Source: Candidatus Spyradenecus faecavium (lineage in GTDB: Bacteria; Verrucomicrobiota; Kiritimatiellia; RFP12; DVOR01). Taken from it: 11,113 nucleotides of DNA. Made by a program: the position numbers and the translations under genes. Of the stretch, positions 1 to 5,370 are shown piece after piece (position 1 is the first letter of the stretch; each line of letters opens with the position of its first letter). The stretch lies in NCBI GenBank assembly GCA_018713405.1, contig DVOR01000098.1:1-11113 (forward strand). The letters run 5' to 3'. The notes under the pieces were generated by a model. That model was not told where the DNA came from, ran no database searches, and worked only from the letters and a program-made list of their open reading frames with translations.

Positions 1-308
1 CTTCTCCTGCTCCCGCTCGCCCTTGGCGAAGCTGCACACCCGGTTCGGCGGCAGGACGCAGAGTGGCACGCCCGCCTCCGCCGCGCACCGTTCCAGCACC
101 CGGTGGTAGACGCCCGTGGACTCGCAGGCCAGCCGGAGCGGATGCCCCGCAGCCTCAGCTTGCTTCTTTGCCTTCGCCAGGCATTTCTTCAACTCCTTTT
201 CCTTGTTGGGGACGTTTGTCGCGGTCCAGATCGGCTTCTGCCAACGGGAGACCCCGGCGGCGACATCCAGCTTCTCACTGGCCACATCAAACGCGACCCA
301 GTAGACAT
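1..308 (-). CDS. IS110-family transposase, N-terminal part, runs off the window
   Basis: Reading the minus strand from about 300 down to 1 gives roughly 100 residues of an IS110/IS1111-type transposase (DEDD catalytic fold, site-specific insertion without terminal inverted repeats of the usual kind). The first catalytic Asp is in YWVAFDVASEKLDV and the conserved Glu is in ACESTGVYHRVLERC, followed by the family's PPNRVCSFAKG stretch. The remaining catalytic residues lie beyond base 1. The start is odd: going upstream in this frame to the stop near 466 there is no ATG, GTG or TTG codon. The nearest ATG (308-306) is out of frame by one base, so either an indel follows the start codon or the 5' end of the element has been lost. 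The opposite-strand gene remnant begins where this reading frame should start. Family assignment is firm; activity cannot be judged. Confidence 0.85.
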
Positions 309-1061
309 TTCGCTCGTTTTCGTTGGTTTTATCAATTGGATGACCAAGGCATCGCCAATGCTTTGTCGAACCGTATTGGGGAAAGCACCGCGAGGGAAGC
401 GAGTGCAGGCCTGTGGGCGATTGGGAATTATAACGGGCAGCGGCTCTTCTATGCTCGGCGTGTCACAACCGCCATTTGTTCCGCCACTCATGTTGACCCA
501 ACGAATGCGCTCATTCTTACTGTGAGGCCGCCCGATATCACAGAGGTTCGTTGGGGAAACAAAATCCTACCCCTGTGCGAAGTCTTTACGCTCACACCCG
601 ACATGCTCAATATCCAATGGAGTCTCTTGGATCGCGCTGCGCCCCCGCCCAAGGATGTCGCGCCTAAGCCTCAGACGAAGCAAGCGAAACTAGCGTTTCG
701 TGTGACACGATGGCATGAGTTTTTCTGTGATCGCATAGACGAGATACAGCGCTCCAAGGCCGAAGACAATGTGTCGTTCGACAAACCTCAGCCACGCGAT
801 TTCCGTGCTTGGCTAAAGACGAAGTACCCACACGAGCAATGTGTGAGTGATCGTACCTTATTCGATGATCTTGGAAAATTACGAAATCCTAACGACAAAC
901 TGTTTTATTCACAGGAGATTGCGACGCTCTTGGCAAATTGGAATGACGAATTCCTTTACAGGTACAATCGCCAACATATCCACGACGCGCTTACCAAACG
1001 ACAAGCAACCCTCCAGCGTGATCGCCGTTGTTCTTACGATGACAACATACACTGCGGCTAG
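303..1061 (+). pseudogene. 5'-truncated hypothetical gene abutting the IS110 element
   Basis: An open frame continues to TAG at 1059-1061 and reads as protein-like sequence from about base 303-309 (FARFRWFYQLDDQGIANAL onward, about 250 residues). The same frame further left (63-302) is a shadow of the transposase on the other strand: low-complexity and rich in Pro, Arg and Ser. No plausible start codon with a ribosome binding site is visible at the junction, so the true N-terminus appears to have been removed by the insertion or by a rearrangement. The product is soluble and mixed-charge, with a Pro/Lys/Gln-rich linker (PPPKDVAPKPQTKQAK) about 115 residues in. The C-terminal half contains RWHEFFCDRIDEIQRSK and DFRAWLKTKYPHEQC. 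I do not recognise the family. Codons such as TTA, ATA and AGG and a GC content near 50 percent set it apart from the core genes and suggest transfer. Confidence 0.6.
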
Positions 1062-1111
1062 ATTAGAGTGCTTACGCAAAAGTTGCGTCTTTGACGACTC
1101 GCCAATACGCA

Positions 1112-1141
1112 AAAAGCCGCCCCGGTGAAGGAGCGGCTTTT
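1112..1141 (-). terminator. Rho-independent terminator, probably bidirectional
   Basis: On the minus strand AAAAGCCGCTCC and GGGGCGGCTTTT pair over 12 positions (one G-U) around a TTCACC loop, followed by a T. It begins six bases after the stop codon of the HARE-HTH-like gene (1147-1149), so it ends the recombinase operon. Read on the plus strand it also forms a stem, with one mismatch and a TTTTCGGTTTT tail, 50 bases after the stop of the 303-1061 frame. It can therefore serve both convergent units. Confidence 0.85.
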
Positions 1142-1146
1142 CGGTT

Positions 1147-1536
1147 TTAGAGGAGTTCCCACAGGCCGTTTGGAAGACGGCGAACGGGGGGCACAGGCTG
1201 GTGTGATGCGGTGTAGAGCATGCCGTAGAGGGTGAGGCGGGGTGTCTTGCCTGTGCGCGGACTCCAGAGACCTTGCGCGAGGATGGCGCGGATAAGGTCG
1301 CCGGCGGTGCGTGGGATCTCGCTTTGGCGGAGCAAGTCGAGGGCGATGGCGAGGAGTCCCGTATAGACGCGTTGAGGGGCAAGGCTGACGCAGGTGGCTT
1401 TGACCCAACGTTCGCTGTTGCTACCGCCGAAGCGGATGAGGCAGTTGCCTCGGGCGTTGCGTTGGCAAAGGGTGCCGTGGCAGACGGTGGCGCCGATACG
1501 CACAAGGACGGGGGCGTTGAGGGGGAGGTCGTTCAT
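1147..1536 (-). CDS. Small protein with HARE-HTH-like C-terminal domain
   Basis: 129 residues, last gene of the recombinase operon, starting 7 bases after the recombinase stop. Residues 1-52 look like a small beta-rich domain (VLVRIGATVCHGTLC, NCLIRFGGSNSERWVKAT). Residues 60-128 resemble the HARE-HTH winged-helix fold: a helix (LLAIALDLLRQSEIP), the recognition-helix region TAGDLIRAILAQGLW, then SPRTGKTPRLTLYGMLYTA and a closing wing, LPNGLWELL. In known proteins HARE-HTH occurs in restriction endonucleases, RNA polymerase delta subunits and chromatin factors, and is thought to bind DNA. The gene's place behind a serine recombinase suggests an accessory DNA-binding or directionality role, which is inference. 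The domain call comes from the motif pattern only. No enzymatic motif is visible. Confidence 0.7.
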   Translation of the reverse strand: MNDLPLNAPVLVRIGATVCHGTLCQRNARGNCLIRFGGSNSERWVKATCVSLAPQRVYTGLLAIALDLLRQSEIPRTAGDLIRAILAQGLWSPRTGKTPRLTLYGMLYTASHQPVPPVRRLPNGLWELL

Positions 1537-1543
1537 GGGGGAC

Positions 1544-3160
1544 TCACAGGAGGCCGACGGCTTGTTCTTGCTCGGGCCAAGGGAGGGTGGCGATGTCTTC
1601 CAACTTGCGCAAACTCACTTTGAGGGAGACGTTTTGGTTGAGCAGGGCAAGCAGGATGCGGGGCGAGATGAAGGCGAGTTTGAAGCGTCGCTGGATGTAG
1701 CGTTTGTCATAGTTGAGGCGTTGGGAGAGCTCGTAAACGGAACGGATGGTGCCGTCGATGAGCCACCGCTTCCACTTGCGGGCCGTTTGGATGGCCACAA
1801 GGATGGGGATGGTTTCGGGGGCAATGACGATTTCCTCGCTCTTGAAGGTGAGGGTGGTCTGCGAGGAGGCTTGGACGAGATGGAGGGGAAGCGTCTTTAC
1901 CACCTCTTCGGCACCCTCTTCGCCCGTGAGTGCCTCCCCGTCGAGAACGAGGGTGACGCTCTCCGTGGAGACTTCAATGCGACGCACGAGCAGTTCCATC
2001 AAGCGGTGCCGTTCGCCGAGCGGGAGTTCCTTCATCAAAACAGGGTTCACGACAGCGCGTTGGACGGCCTTGAGGTTGGGGTTCTTGCTTTCGCGCGCCA
2101 CCTCGGCCACGAGTTCGGGCTGCTTCAACTCGGCCTGCAGGAGGGCACAAATCTTCCGCTCCAAGAGGTCGGCGGGCAGACGGCTTACCTTGCAACGGTC
2201 GCTCTCGAGGTCGCCCGCGCACGTGCTGTGGCAGACGTAGTAACGGTAGGTGCGCTTGCCGCGTTGATGGAGGCTGTGGTGCATGGGGCGTCGGCAGGAG
2301 GCGCAGAAGAGTTTGCCTCGCAGCAGGGGGACAACGTTCGGCTTGCGTGAGGACGGCACGGGGACGCGCACCCCACGCGTGTCGTTCGCCTGTTGCCACA
2401 ACGTCTCGGAAATCAAAGCTTCGTGTTCGCCTTGGAAGGTCTCGCCCTTGTGGGTCACCTTGCCGATGTAGAGCGGATTATGGAGAATGTGTTGAATGGT
2501 CTTGGCCGCCCACGGCTTTCCGTTTCGGTAGGGAATGCCCTCGGCGTTGAGGTTGCGGGCAATCATCAGCGGCGAGGCCAAGCGGACGTAGTCCTTGAAG
2601 ATGCGGCACACGATCGGCGCCTCCTCGGGGGCGACCATCAGGCGGCGTTCTTTCGGTGTGTAGCCATAAGGTCTCGGGCCACCCGTCCACATACCACGTT
2701 GGCGCATCGCCGCCACCTTGTCGCGGATACGGTCGGAACTCATCTCGCGCTCGAACTGCGCGAAGGTCATCAGTAGGTTGAGTTGCATACGCCCCATCGA
2801 CGTGGAGGTGTCGATGTTTTGCGTCACCAACACGAAGGAGACGCCCTTCTCCTCAAGGTGCGCCGACAGGTTGGCAAAGTCCACGATGGAGCGCGACAGG
2901 CGGTCAACCTTGTAGACCACAATCACGTCCACCTTCCCTGCGTCCACGTCCTCCAAGAGCCGCTTCATCGCCGGGCGGTTCATGTTGCCGCCCGAGTAGC
3001 CGCCATCATCGTAACGTTCCGGCAAGGCAAGCCACCCCGGCTGATTGGCAACGTAGGCTTCGCAGTATTTCCGCTGCGCCTCAAGCGTATTGAACTCGGC
3101 GTCCAAGCCTTCTTCCACCGACTTGCGGGTATAGATGGCACATCGTTTCATTTCATTCAT
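1544..3160 (-). CDS. Large serine recombinase (resolvase/invertase superfamily)
   Basis: 538 residues with the domain order of large serine recombinases, which cut and rejoin DNA through a covalent 5'-phosphoserine link. The N-terminal resolvase domain (about 5-155) has the nucleophile Ser14 in AIYTRKS with Arg12, the YKVDRLSRS motif (81-91) with its catalytic arginines, and FEREMSSDRIRD (137-148). The recombinase domain follows (about 160-265; NLNAEGIPYRNGKPW, ILHNPLYIGKV). A zinc ribbon has Cys286, Cys289, Cys310 and probably Cys314 or Cys323. After a helical segment comes a C-terminal extension (about 390-538) with a helix-turn-helix-like part, SVYELSQRLNYDKRYIQRRF (474-493). All key residues are present and the frame is intact, so it is probably functional. 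The start ATG overlaps the DUF2924 stop in an ATGA, implying translational coupling. Substrate sites and direction (integration, excision or inversion) cannot be told from the sequence. Confidence 0.93.
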   Translation of the reverse strand: MNEMKRCAIYTRKSVEEGLDAEFNTLEAQRKYCEAYVANQPGWLALPERYDDGGYSGGNMNRPAMKRLLEDVDAGKVDVIVVYKVDRLSRSIVDFANLSAHLEEKGVSFVLVTQNIDTSTSMGRMQLNLLMTFAQFEREMSSDRIRDKVAAMRQRGMWTGGPRPYGYTPKERRLMVAPEEAPIVCRIFKDYVRLASPLMIARNLNAEGIPYRNGKPWAAKTIQHILHNPLYIGKVTHKGETFQGEHEALISETLWQQANDTRGVRVPVPSSRKPNVVPLLRGKLFCASCRRPMHHSLHQRGKRTYRYYVCHSTCAGDLESDRCKVSRLPADLLERKICALLQAELKQPELVAEVARESKNPNLKAVQRAVVNPVLMKELPLGERHRLMELLVRRIEVSTESVTLVLDGEALTGEEGAEEVVKTLPLHLVQASSQTTLTFKSEEIVIAPETIPILVAIQTARKWKRWLIDGTIRSVYELSQRLNYDKRYIQRRFKLAFISPRILLALLNQNVSLKVSLRKLEDIATLPWPEQEQAVGLL

Positions 3161-3576
3161 CGCGCTTGCCCCGTTGCTGAAGATACATTGAAAAAGCGAA
3201 GGCCGTTGGTCGCACTGCCCGTAATCTCACGAGCCACCGCCGATAGACTCCGGTAGACCTTCGTGCCATAACGAAAACCTCCATCCTCCATCCGTTCCAC
3301 CTCGTAAAGGCGGCCACGGTACGTTCTGCGCAGAACCGGCGCCCGCCGCAGAGGGGTGACGTTGCGGTGGGAGCAGACCGCTTCCAGTCGCGCCTCCTCC
3401 GCCGACGTGAGTTCGCCGAACTGTATCTCCTGCAATCGCACCTTCACGAGCTCGCCCAAGAGCACCACGTTGAGGTGTTCCCCTGAGCAACCATACAATC
3501 GCTTGAAGAAGGCCAGCTTCTCTCGCTTTGAGCCCGCCTCGAAACGCGCCCATTTCGTCCGATAGTCCATTGTCAT
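3157..3576 (-). CDS. DUF2924 domain protein, recombinase partner
   Basis: 139 residues from the ATG at 3576, chosen because AGAAAGG stands at a normal distance before it. An upstream ATG at 3600 would add eight residues but has no clear ribosome binding site. The C-terminal part (about 80-130) matches the DUF2924 pattern: LRRTYRGRLYEVER, GGFRYGTKVYRSLSAVAREITG, then NGLRFFNV. The N-terminal part is helical and charged. DUF2924 proteins are known as small companions of serine recombinases in phage-like and genomic-island settings; their biochemical role is not established. Here the stop codon overlaps the recombinase start by four bases, so the two are very likely made together, perhaps as an accessory factor for DNA binding or directionality. 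The missing Trp before the final Asn-Gly and FF motif is ordinary family variation. Confidence 0.88.
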   Translation of the reverse strand: MTMDYRTKWARFEAGSKREKLAFFKRLYGCSGEHLNVVLLGELVKVRLQEIQFGELTSAEEARLEAVCSHRNVTPLRRAPVLRRTYRGRLYEVERMEDGGFRYGTKVYRSLSAVAREITGSATNGLRFFNVSSATGQAR

Positions 3577-3606
3577 AAGGCATCCTTTCTGGACATACAT
3601 ATAACT

Positions 3607-3711
3607 CTAAGCGGAAGCATTATCCAGTTGTTTCTTTGGTCTCTTTAGCCCTTCCACAACCCAGTCGGAGAGAATCCGAACAACCTCTCGATGTCGCTCA
3701 ATCGCCGTCAT
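3607..3711 (-). CDS. 34-residue ORF heading the recombinase operon
   Basis: A short frame, ATG at 3711 to TAG at 3607, preceded by GAAAGG at a good distance. It encodes an amphipathic, basic peptide beginning MTAIERHREVVRILSDWVV and ending in a Lys-rich tail (GLKRPKKQLDNASA). It lies 30 bases before the DUF2924 start, on the same strand and after the likely operon promoter. The pattern (charged helix with Arg/His, then hydrophobic-Trp, then a basic tail) is that of a real small protein, not random sequence, but no family is recognised. It could be a leader peptide or a small DNA-binding or directionality factor; the sequence does not decide between these. Confidence 0.55.
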   Translation of the reverse strand: MTAIERHREVVRILSDWVVEGLKRPKKQLDNASA

Positions 3712-3832
3712 AGGTAACCTTTCGTTTGCAATCAATCACACACCTTCTATTAAAGAGCGAAGTCGGCGATTTGTTACAAAGAAAGTGAAAACAGTTAACT
3801 TTTCGAGTTCTTCCCCTACGCACCCCCTCAAA

Positions 3833-3853
3833 CCGAAAGGACACCCCTTTCGG
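3833..3853 (-). other. Stable hairpin in the leader of the recombinase operon
   Basis: CCGAAAGG and CCTTTCGG form a perfect 8-base-pair stem around a five-base loop. If the promoter at 3865-3894 is used, this hairpin sits within the first bases of the transcript. No strong T-run follows on either strand (only TTTG on the minus), so it is a weak terminator candidate and may instead protect the 5' end or be a binding site. Confidence 0.5.
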
Positions 3854-3864
3854 CTCAATTTCCG

Positions 3865-3894
3865 AAGATATGCCACATTTCACTAACAATGCAA
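3865..3894 (-). promoter_or_regulatory. Candidate sigma70-type promoter of the recombinase operon
   Basis: On the minus strand TTGCAT (3894-3889), an 18-base spacer and TATCTT (3870-3865). Transcription would start near 3858, giving a leader of about 145 bases before the ATG at 3711. The -35/-10 pair closely resembles that of the tRNA promoter at 4209-4237. Call by consensus only. Confidence 0.4.
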
Positions 3895-4067
3895 TGCCAT
3901 ACGCCGAAAGTGCCCACTAGGGGACTGAGCCCCCATTTCTGAGACAATACCCCTTCGCGCTCTCCCATTTTGGGCATTTTTTGGTGCTGACAGAGTCCCT
4001 TCACGGCGCCCATTTTCGCGCCGCCCATCCTCACAAACCTTTTGTAAATCAATGCATATAAAGCAAA

Positions 4068-4092
4068 AGGCCGAAGCGAAACGCCTCGGCCT
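4068..4092 (-). terminator. Rho-independent terminator of the tRNA gene
   Basis: Read on the minus strand, AGGCCGAGGCG and CGCTTCGGCCT form an 11-base-pair stem (one G-U) with a three-T loop, followed by TTTTGCTTTAT. It lies 24 bases beyond the tRNA CCA end and faces the same way. Confidence 0.88.
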
Positions 4093-4116
4093 GATGATGG
4101 GGACATCCCTGAAGGA

Positions 4117-4192
4117 TGGTGGAGCGAAGGGGATTCGAACCCCTGACCCCCACGTTGCGAACGTGATGCTCTACCAACTGAGCTACCGCCCC
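4117..4192 (-). tRNA. tRNA-Ala (anticodon CGC)
   Basis: The minus strand folds as a complete 76-base cloverleaf with encoded CCA. The acceptor strand is GGGGCGG against TCGCTCC, the D arm is GCTC...GAGC, the anticodon stem is TCACG/CGTGG around the loop TTCGCAA, and the T arm is AGGGG TTCGAAT CCCCT. The anticodon is CGC, reading GCG (Ala). Position 3:70 is G-U, the known identity element for alanyl-tRNA synthetase, which supports the assignment independently. It reads the GCG codon, which is abundant in the GC-rich genes to its right, notably lgt. It has its own promoter and terminator and is monocistronic. Confidence 0.96.
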
Positions 4193-4208
4193 AAACGAAA
4201 GTGGCCAT

Positions 4209-4237
4209 AAGATACCACACCCCCGACCAAAACGCAA
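4209..4237 (-). promoter_or_regulatory. tRNA-Ala promoter
   Basis: On the minus strand TTGCGT (4237-4232), exactly 17 bases, then TATCTT (4214-4209) preceded by TGG, an extended -10. Transcription would start about ten bases before the mature tRNA end at 4192. Confidence 0.65.
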
Positions 4238-4314
4238 GCACTTTTTGCGCACTCCCCCAAAGAGCCGACCAAGCCGCCTGCGCCCCCAATCCTGCATAAG
4301 TCCACATCTTTTTC

Positions 4315-4377
4315 CGAAACCCTTAAGGGTCTGCCTCGAAACCCTTAGGGTTTTGGGTCGAAACCCTTAGGGTTTCG
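4315..4377. repeat. Three CCCTTAGGG-centred palindromes
   Basis: Three near-copies, each beginning CGAAACCCTTA. The first (4315-4330) contains the perfect palindrome ACCCTTAAGGGT. The second (4337-4354) has 7-base arms around one T. The third (4359-4377) has 9-base arms, CGAAACCCT/AGGGTTTCG. Spacing between copies is 6 and 4 bases. They form hairpins on either strand and lie between the tRNA promoter and lgt. They may be REP-like elements, a protein-binding array or a terminator-like insulator; the function is unknown. Confidence 0.7.
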
Positions 4378-4493
4378 CGCGGGGCCTTTTGGGGGAAGCC
4401 GGGCGGGAAGCGCACGTGGCGCGCCGCGACGGCCAAGCCTCCAAGCCTCCAAACTTCCAAGCCTCCGGCCGTCCCTTAGGGTTTCGCGCGGGG
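4364..4493. repeat. 21-base direct repeat pair flanking 88 bases
   Basis: The 21 bases at 4364-4384, starting CCCTTAGGG and ending CGCGCGGGG, recur exactly at 4473-4493, with 88 bases between. The second copy ends 17 bases before the lgt -10 hexamer. The arrangement resembles a segment bounded by direct repeats, as after insertion or a local duplication. Confidence 0.75.
4428..4473. repeat. Short tandem CCAAGCCT array between inverted arms
   Basis: Four 8-base units at 4433-4464, three identical CCAAGCCT and one CCAAACTT, plus a trailing CC. The array is bounded by the 7-base inverted repeat GACGGCC (4428-4434) and GGCCGTC (4467-4473), so the whole can form a stem with an unstructured loop. 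There is no reading frame in it. Too short and too closely packed for a CRISPR. Confidence 0.75.
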
Positions 4494-4506
4494 GTGGGCG
4501 GGGTTT

Positions 4507-4515
4507 TGGTACAAT
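4507..4515 (+). promoter_or_regulatory. Extended -10 promoter of the lgt operon
   Basis: TGG followed by TACAAT (4510-4515), five of six matches to TATAAT. No -35 match at the usual distance; the second 21-base repeat copy occupies that position. The predicted start point (4521-4523) coincides with the ATG of lgt at 4522. Confidence 0.55.
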
Positions 4516-4521
4516 GAGGGC

Positions 4522-5370
4522 ATGCGATCGGATTTGTTTGAGGTGTTCGGGCTGCAGTTGCATACCTATGGGCTGATGTTGGCCATCGGGTTCGTGCTGT
4601 GCTATGTCTTGGCGCGGCGGCTGGCGCGGCTGACGAGGCGTGACCCGGGCGAGGTGGACACGTTGATCATGGTGGCGGCGGTCTGCGGCCTGATCGGGGC
4701 GCGGCTGACCTACGTGCTCCAGTTCTGGAATGAGCCGCAGGGCGGCACGGGGCTGACCTTCGCGGAGGCGCCGATGCAGGTCTTCCAGCTGTGGAAGGGG
4801 GGGCTGGTCTACTACGGCGGCTTCATCGCGGCGGCGCTGGGACTCTTCGTCTACGGCCTGATGCGGCGGGGGCGTGAGCCGGTGCGGGCGTTGCTGGATT
4901 ATTGCGTGGTTTTCGTGCCGCTGGGGCAGGCCTTCGGGCGGGTGGGCTGTTTCTTCCACGGGTGCTGTTACGGCGGGCGGACGGACTGCGCGCTGGGGGT
5001 CTGCTTCCCCTCGGGCTCGCCGGCGTGGAGCGCGCAGGTGGCGGCGGGCGATCTCTCGCCCTACGCGTCGCACGCGCTGCCGGTGTGGCCGACGCAACTC
5101 TTCGAGGCGGCGGGGTGCGCGTTGCTCTTCGCGGCGCTGTGGTGGGTCTACAAGCGGCGGCGGGACGCGCTGGGGCTGTGCTGCGGACTGTACGCGATGG
5201 CCTATGGCGCGCTCCGCTTCGTGGGGGAGTGCCTGCGCGACGACCCGCGCGGGGATTTGCTTTTCGGGCTGACCTTCAGCCAGAACGTCTCCTTGGCCCT
5301 GATGGTCCTGGGCCTTGGGTTTCTTTGGTTCGCGTTTCGGGAGAGCAAGGATGGAACAGAGCACCGTTGA
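4522..5370 (+). CDS. lgt: Prolipoprotein diacylglyceryl transferase (Lgt family)
   Basis: 282 residues, close to the family's usual length, with about seven membrane segments. Lgt moves a diacylglyceryl group from phosphatidylglycerol to the lipobox cysteine of prolipoproteins in the cytoplasmic membrane, the first step of lipoprotein maturation. Landmarks are LHTYGLMLAIG near the N-terminus, WKGGLVYYGG (91-100), the signature region GRVGCFFHGCCYG (139-151) and AYGALRFVGECLRDD (227-241). Arg140 and Arg232 correspond to the essential Arg143 and Arg239 of the E. coli enzyme. The signature differs from the classical GRxGNFxNGExxG: Cys143 stands for the Asn, Cys148 for the Glu, and Tyr98 for E. 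coli His103. It is the first gene of the lgt-LUD-rimO-rnhB operon; its end overlaps the next gene by 20 bases. The start is fixed by the ATG at 4522. A GAGGG lies directly against it, too close for normal ribosome binding. Confidence 0.9.
   Translation: MRSDLFEVFGLQLHTYGLMLAIGFVLCYVLARRLARLTRRDPGEVDTLIMVAAVCGLIGARLTYVLQFWNEPQGGTGLTFAEAPMQVFQLWKGGLVYYGGFIAAALGLFVYGLMRRGREPVRALLDYCVVFVPLGQAFGRVGCFFHGCCYGGRTDCALGVCFPSGSPAWSAQVAAGDLSPYASHALPVWPTQLFEAAGCALLFAALWWVYKRRRDALGLCCGLYAMAYGALRFVGECLRDDPRGDLLFGLTFSQNVSLALMVLGLGFLWFAFRESKDGTEHR

Larger units (their letters stand above)
3712..4067. other. Gene-free gap between recombinase operon and tRNA
   Basis: About 350 bases without a convincing gene. 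It is AT-richer than the flanks and contains the candidate operon promoter (3865-3894), the leader hairpin (3833-3853), several scattered CCCATTTT motifs (about 3930-4020) and short inverted repeats such as GGCGC/GCGCC around 4006-4023. No attachment-site duplication of the tRNA was found here by eye. Minus-strand open frames crossing it have no ribosome binding site or recognisable protein pattern. Confidence 0.5.

Noticed and set aside
63..302. Left part of the 332-codon plus-strand frame
   Set aside because: It is the opposite strand of the IS110 transposase and reads as Pro/Arg/Ser-rich shadow; only the part from about 303 looks like a protein.
1394..2350. Plus-strand frame of 318 codons across the recombinase
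   Set aside because: Antisense to the intact serine recombinase and the HARE-HTH-like gene, with no domain or ribosome binding site.
3698..3889. 63-codon minus-strand frame upstream of the recombinase operon
   Set aside because: It overlaps the start of the better supported 34-residue ORF, has no ribosome binding site and covers the leader hairpin.
3855..4307. Minus-strand frames of 150 and 82 codons over the tRNA
   Set aside because: Both translate the tRNA itself; strings such as VAQLVEH and GSNPL are the familiar false protein made from a tRNA gene.
4315..4473. CRISPR array or telomere-like repeats (AAACCCT)
   Set aside because: Repeats are 8 to 21 bases with irregular or no spacers and no cas genes. 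The AAACCCT likeness comes from the palindrome arms, not from head-to-tail telomeric units.
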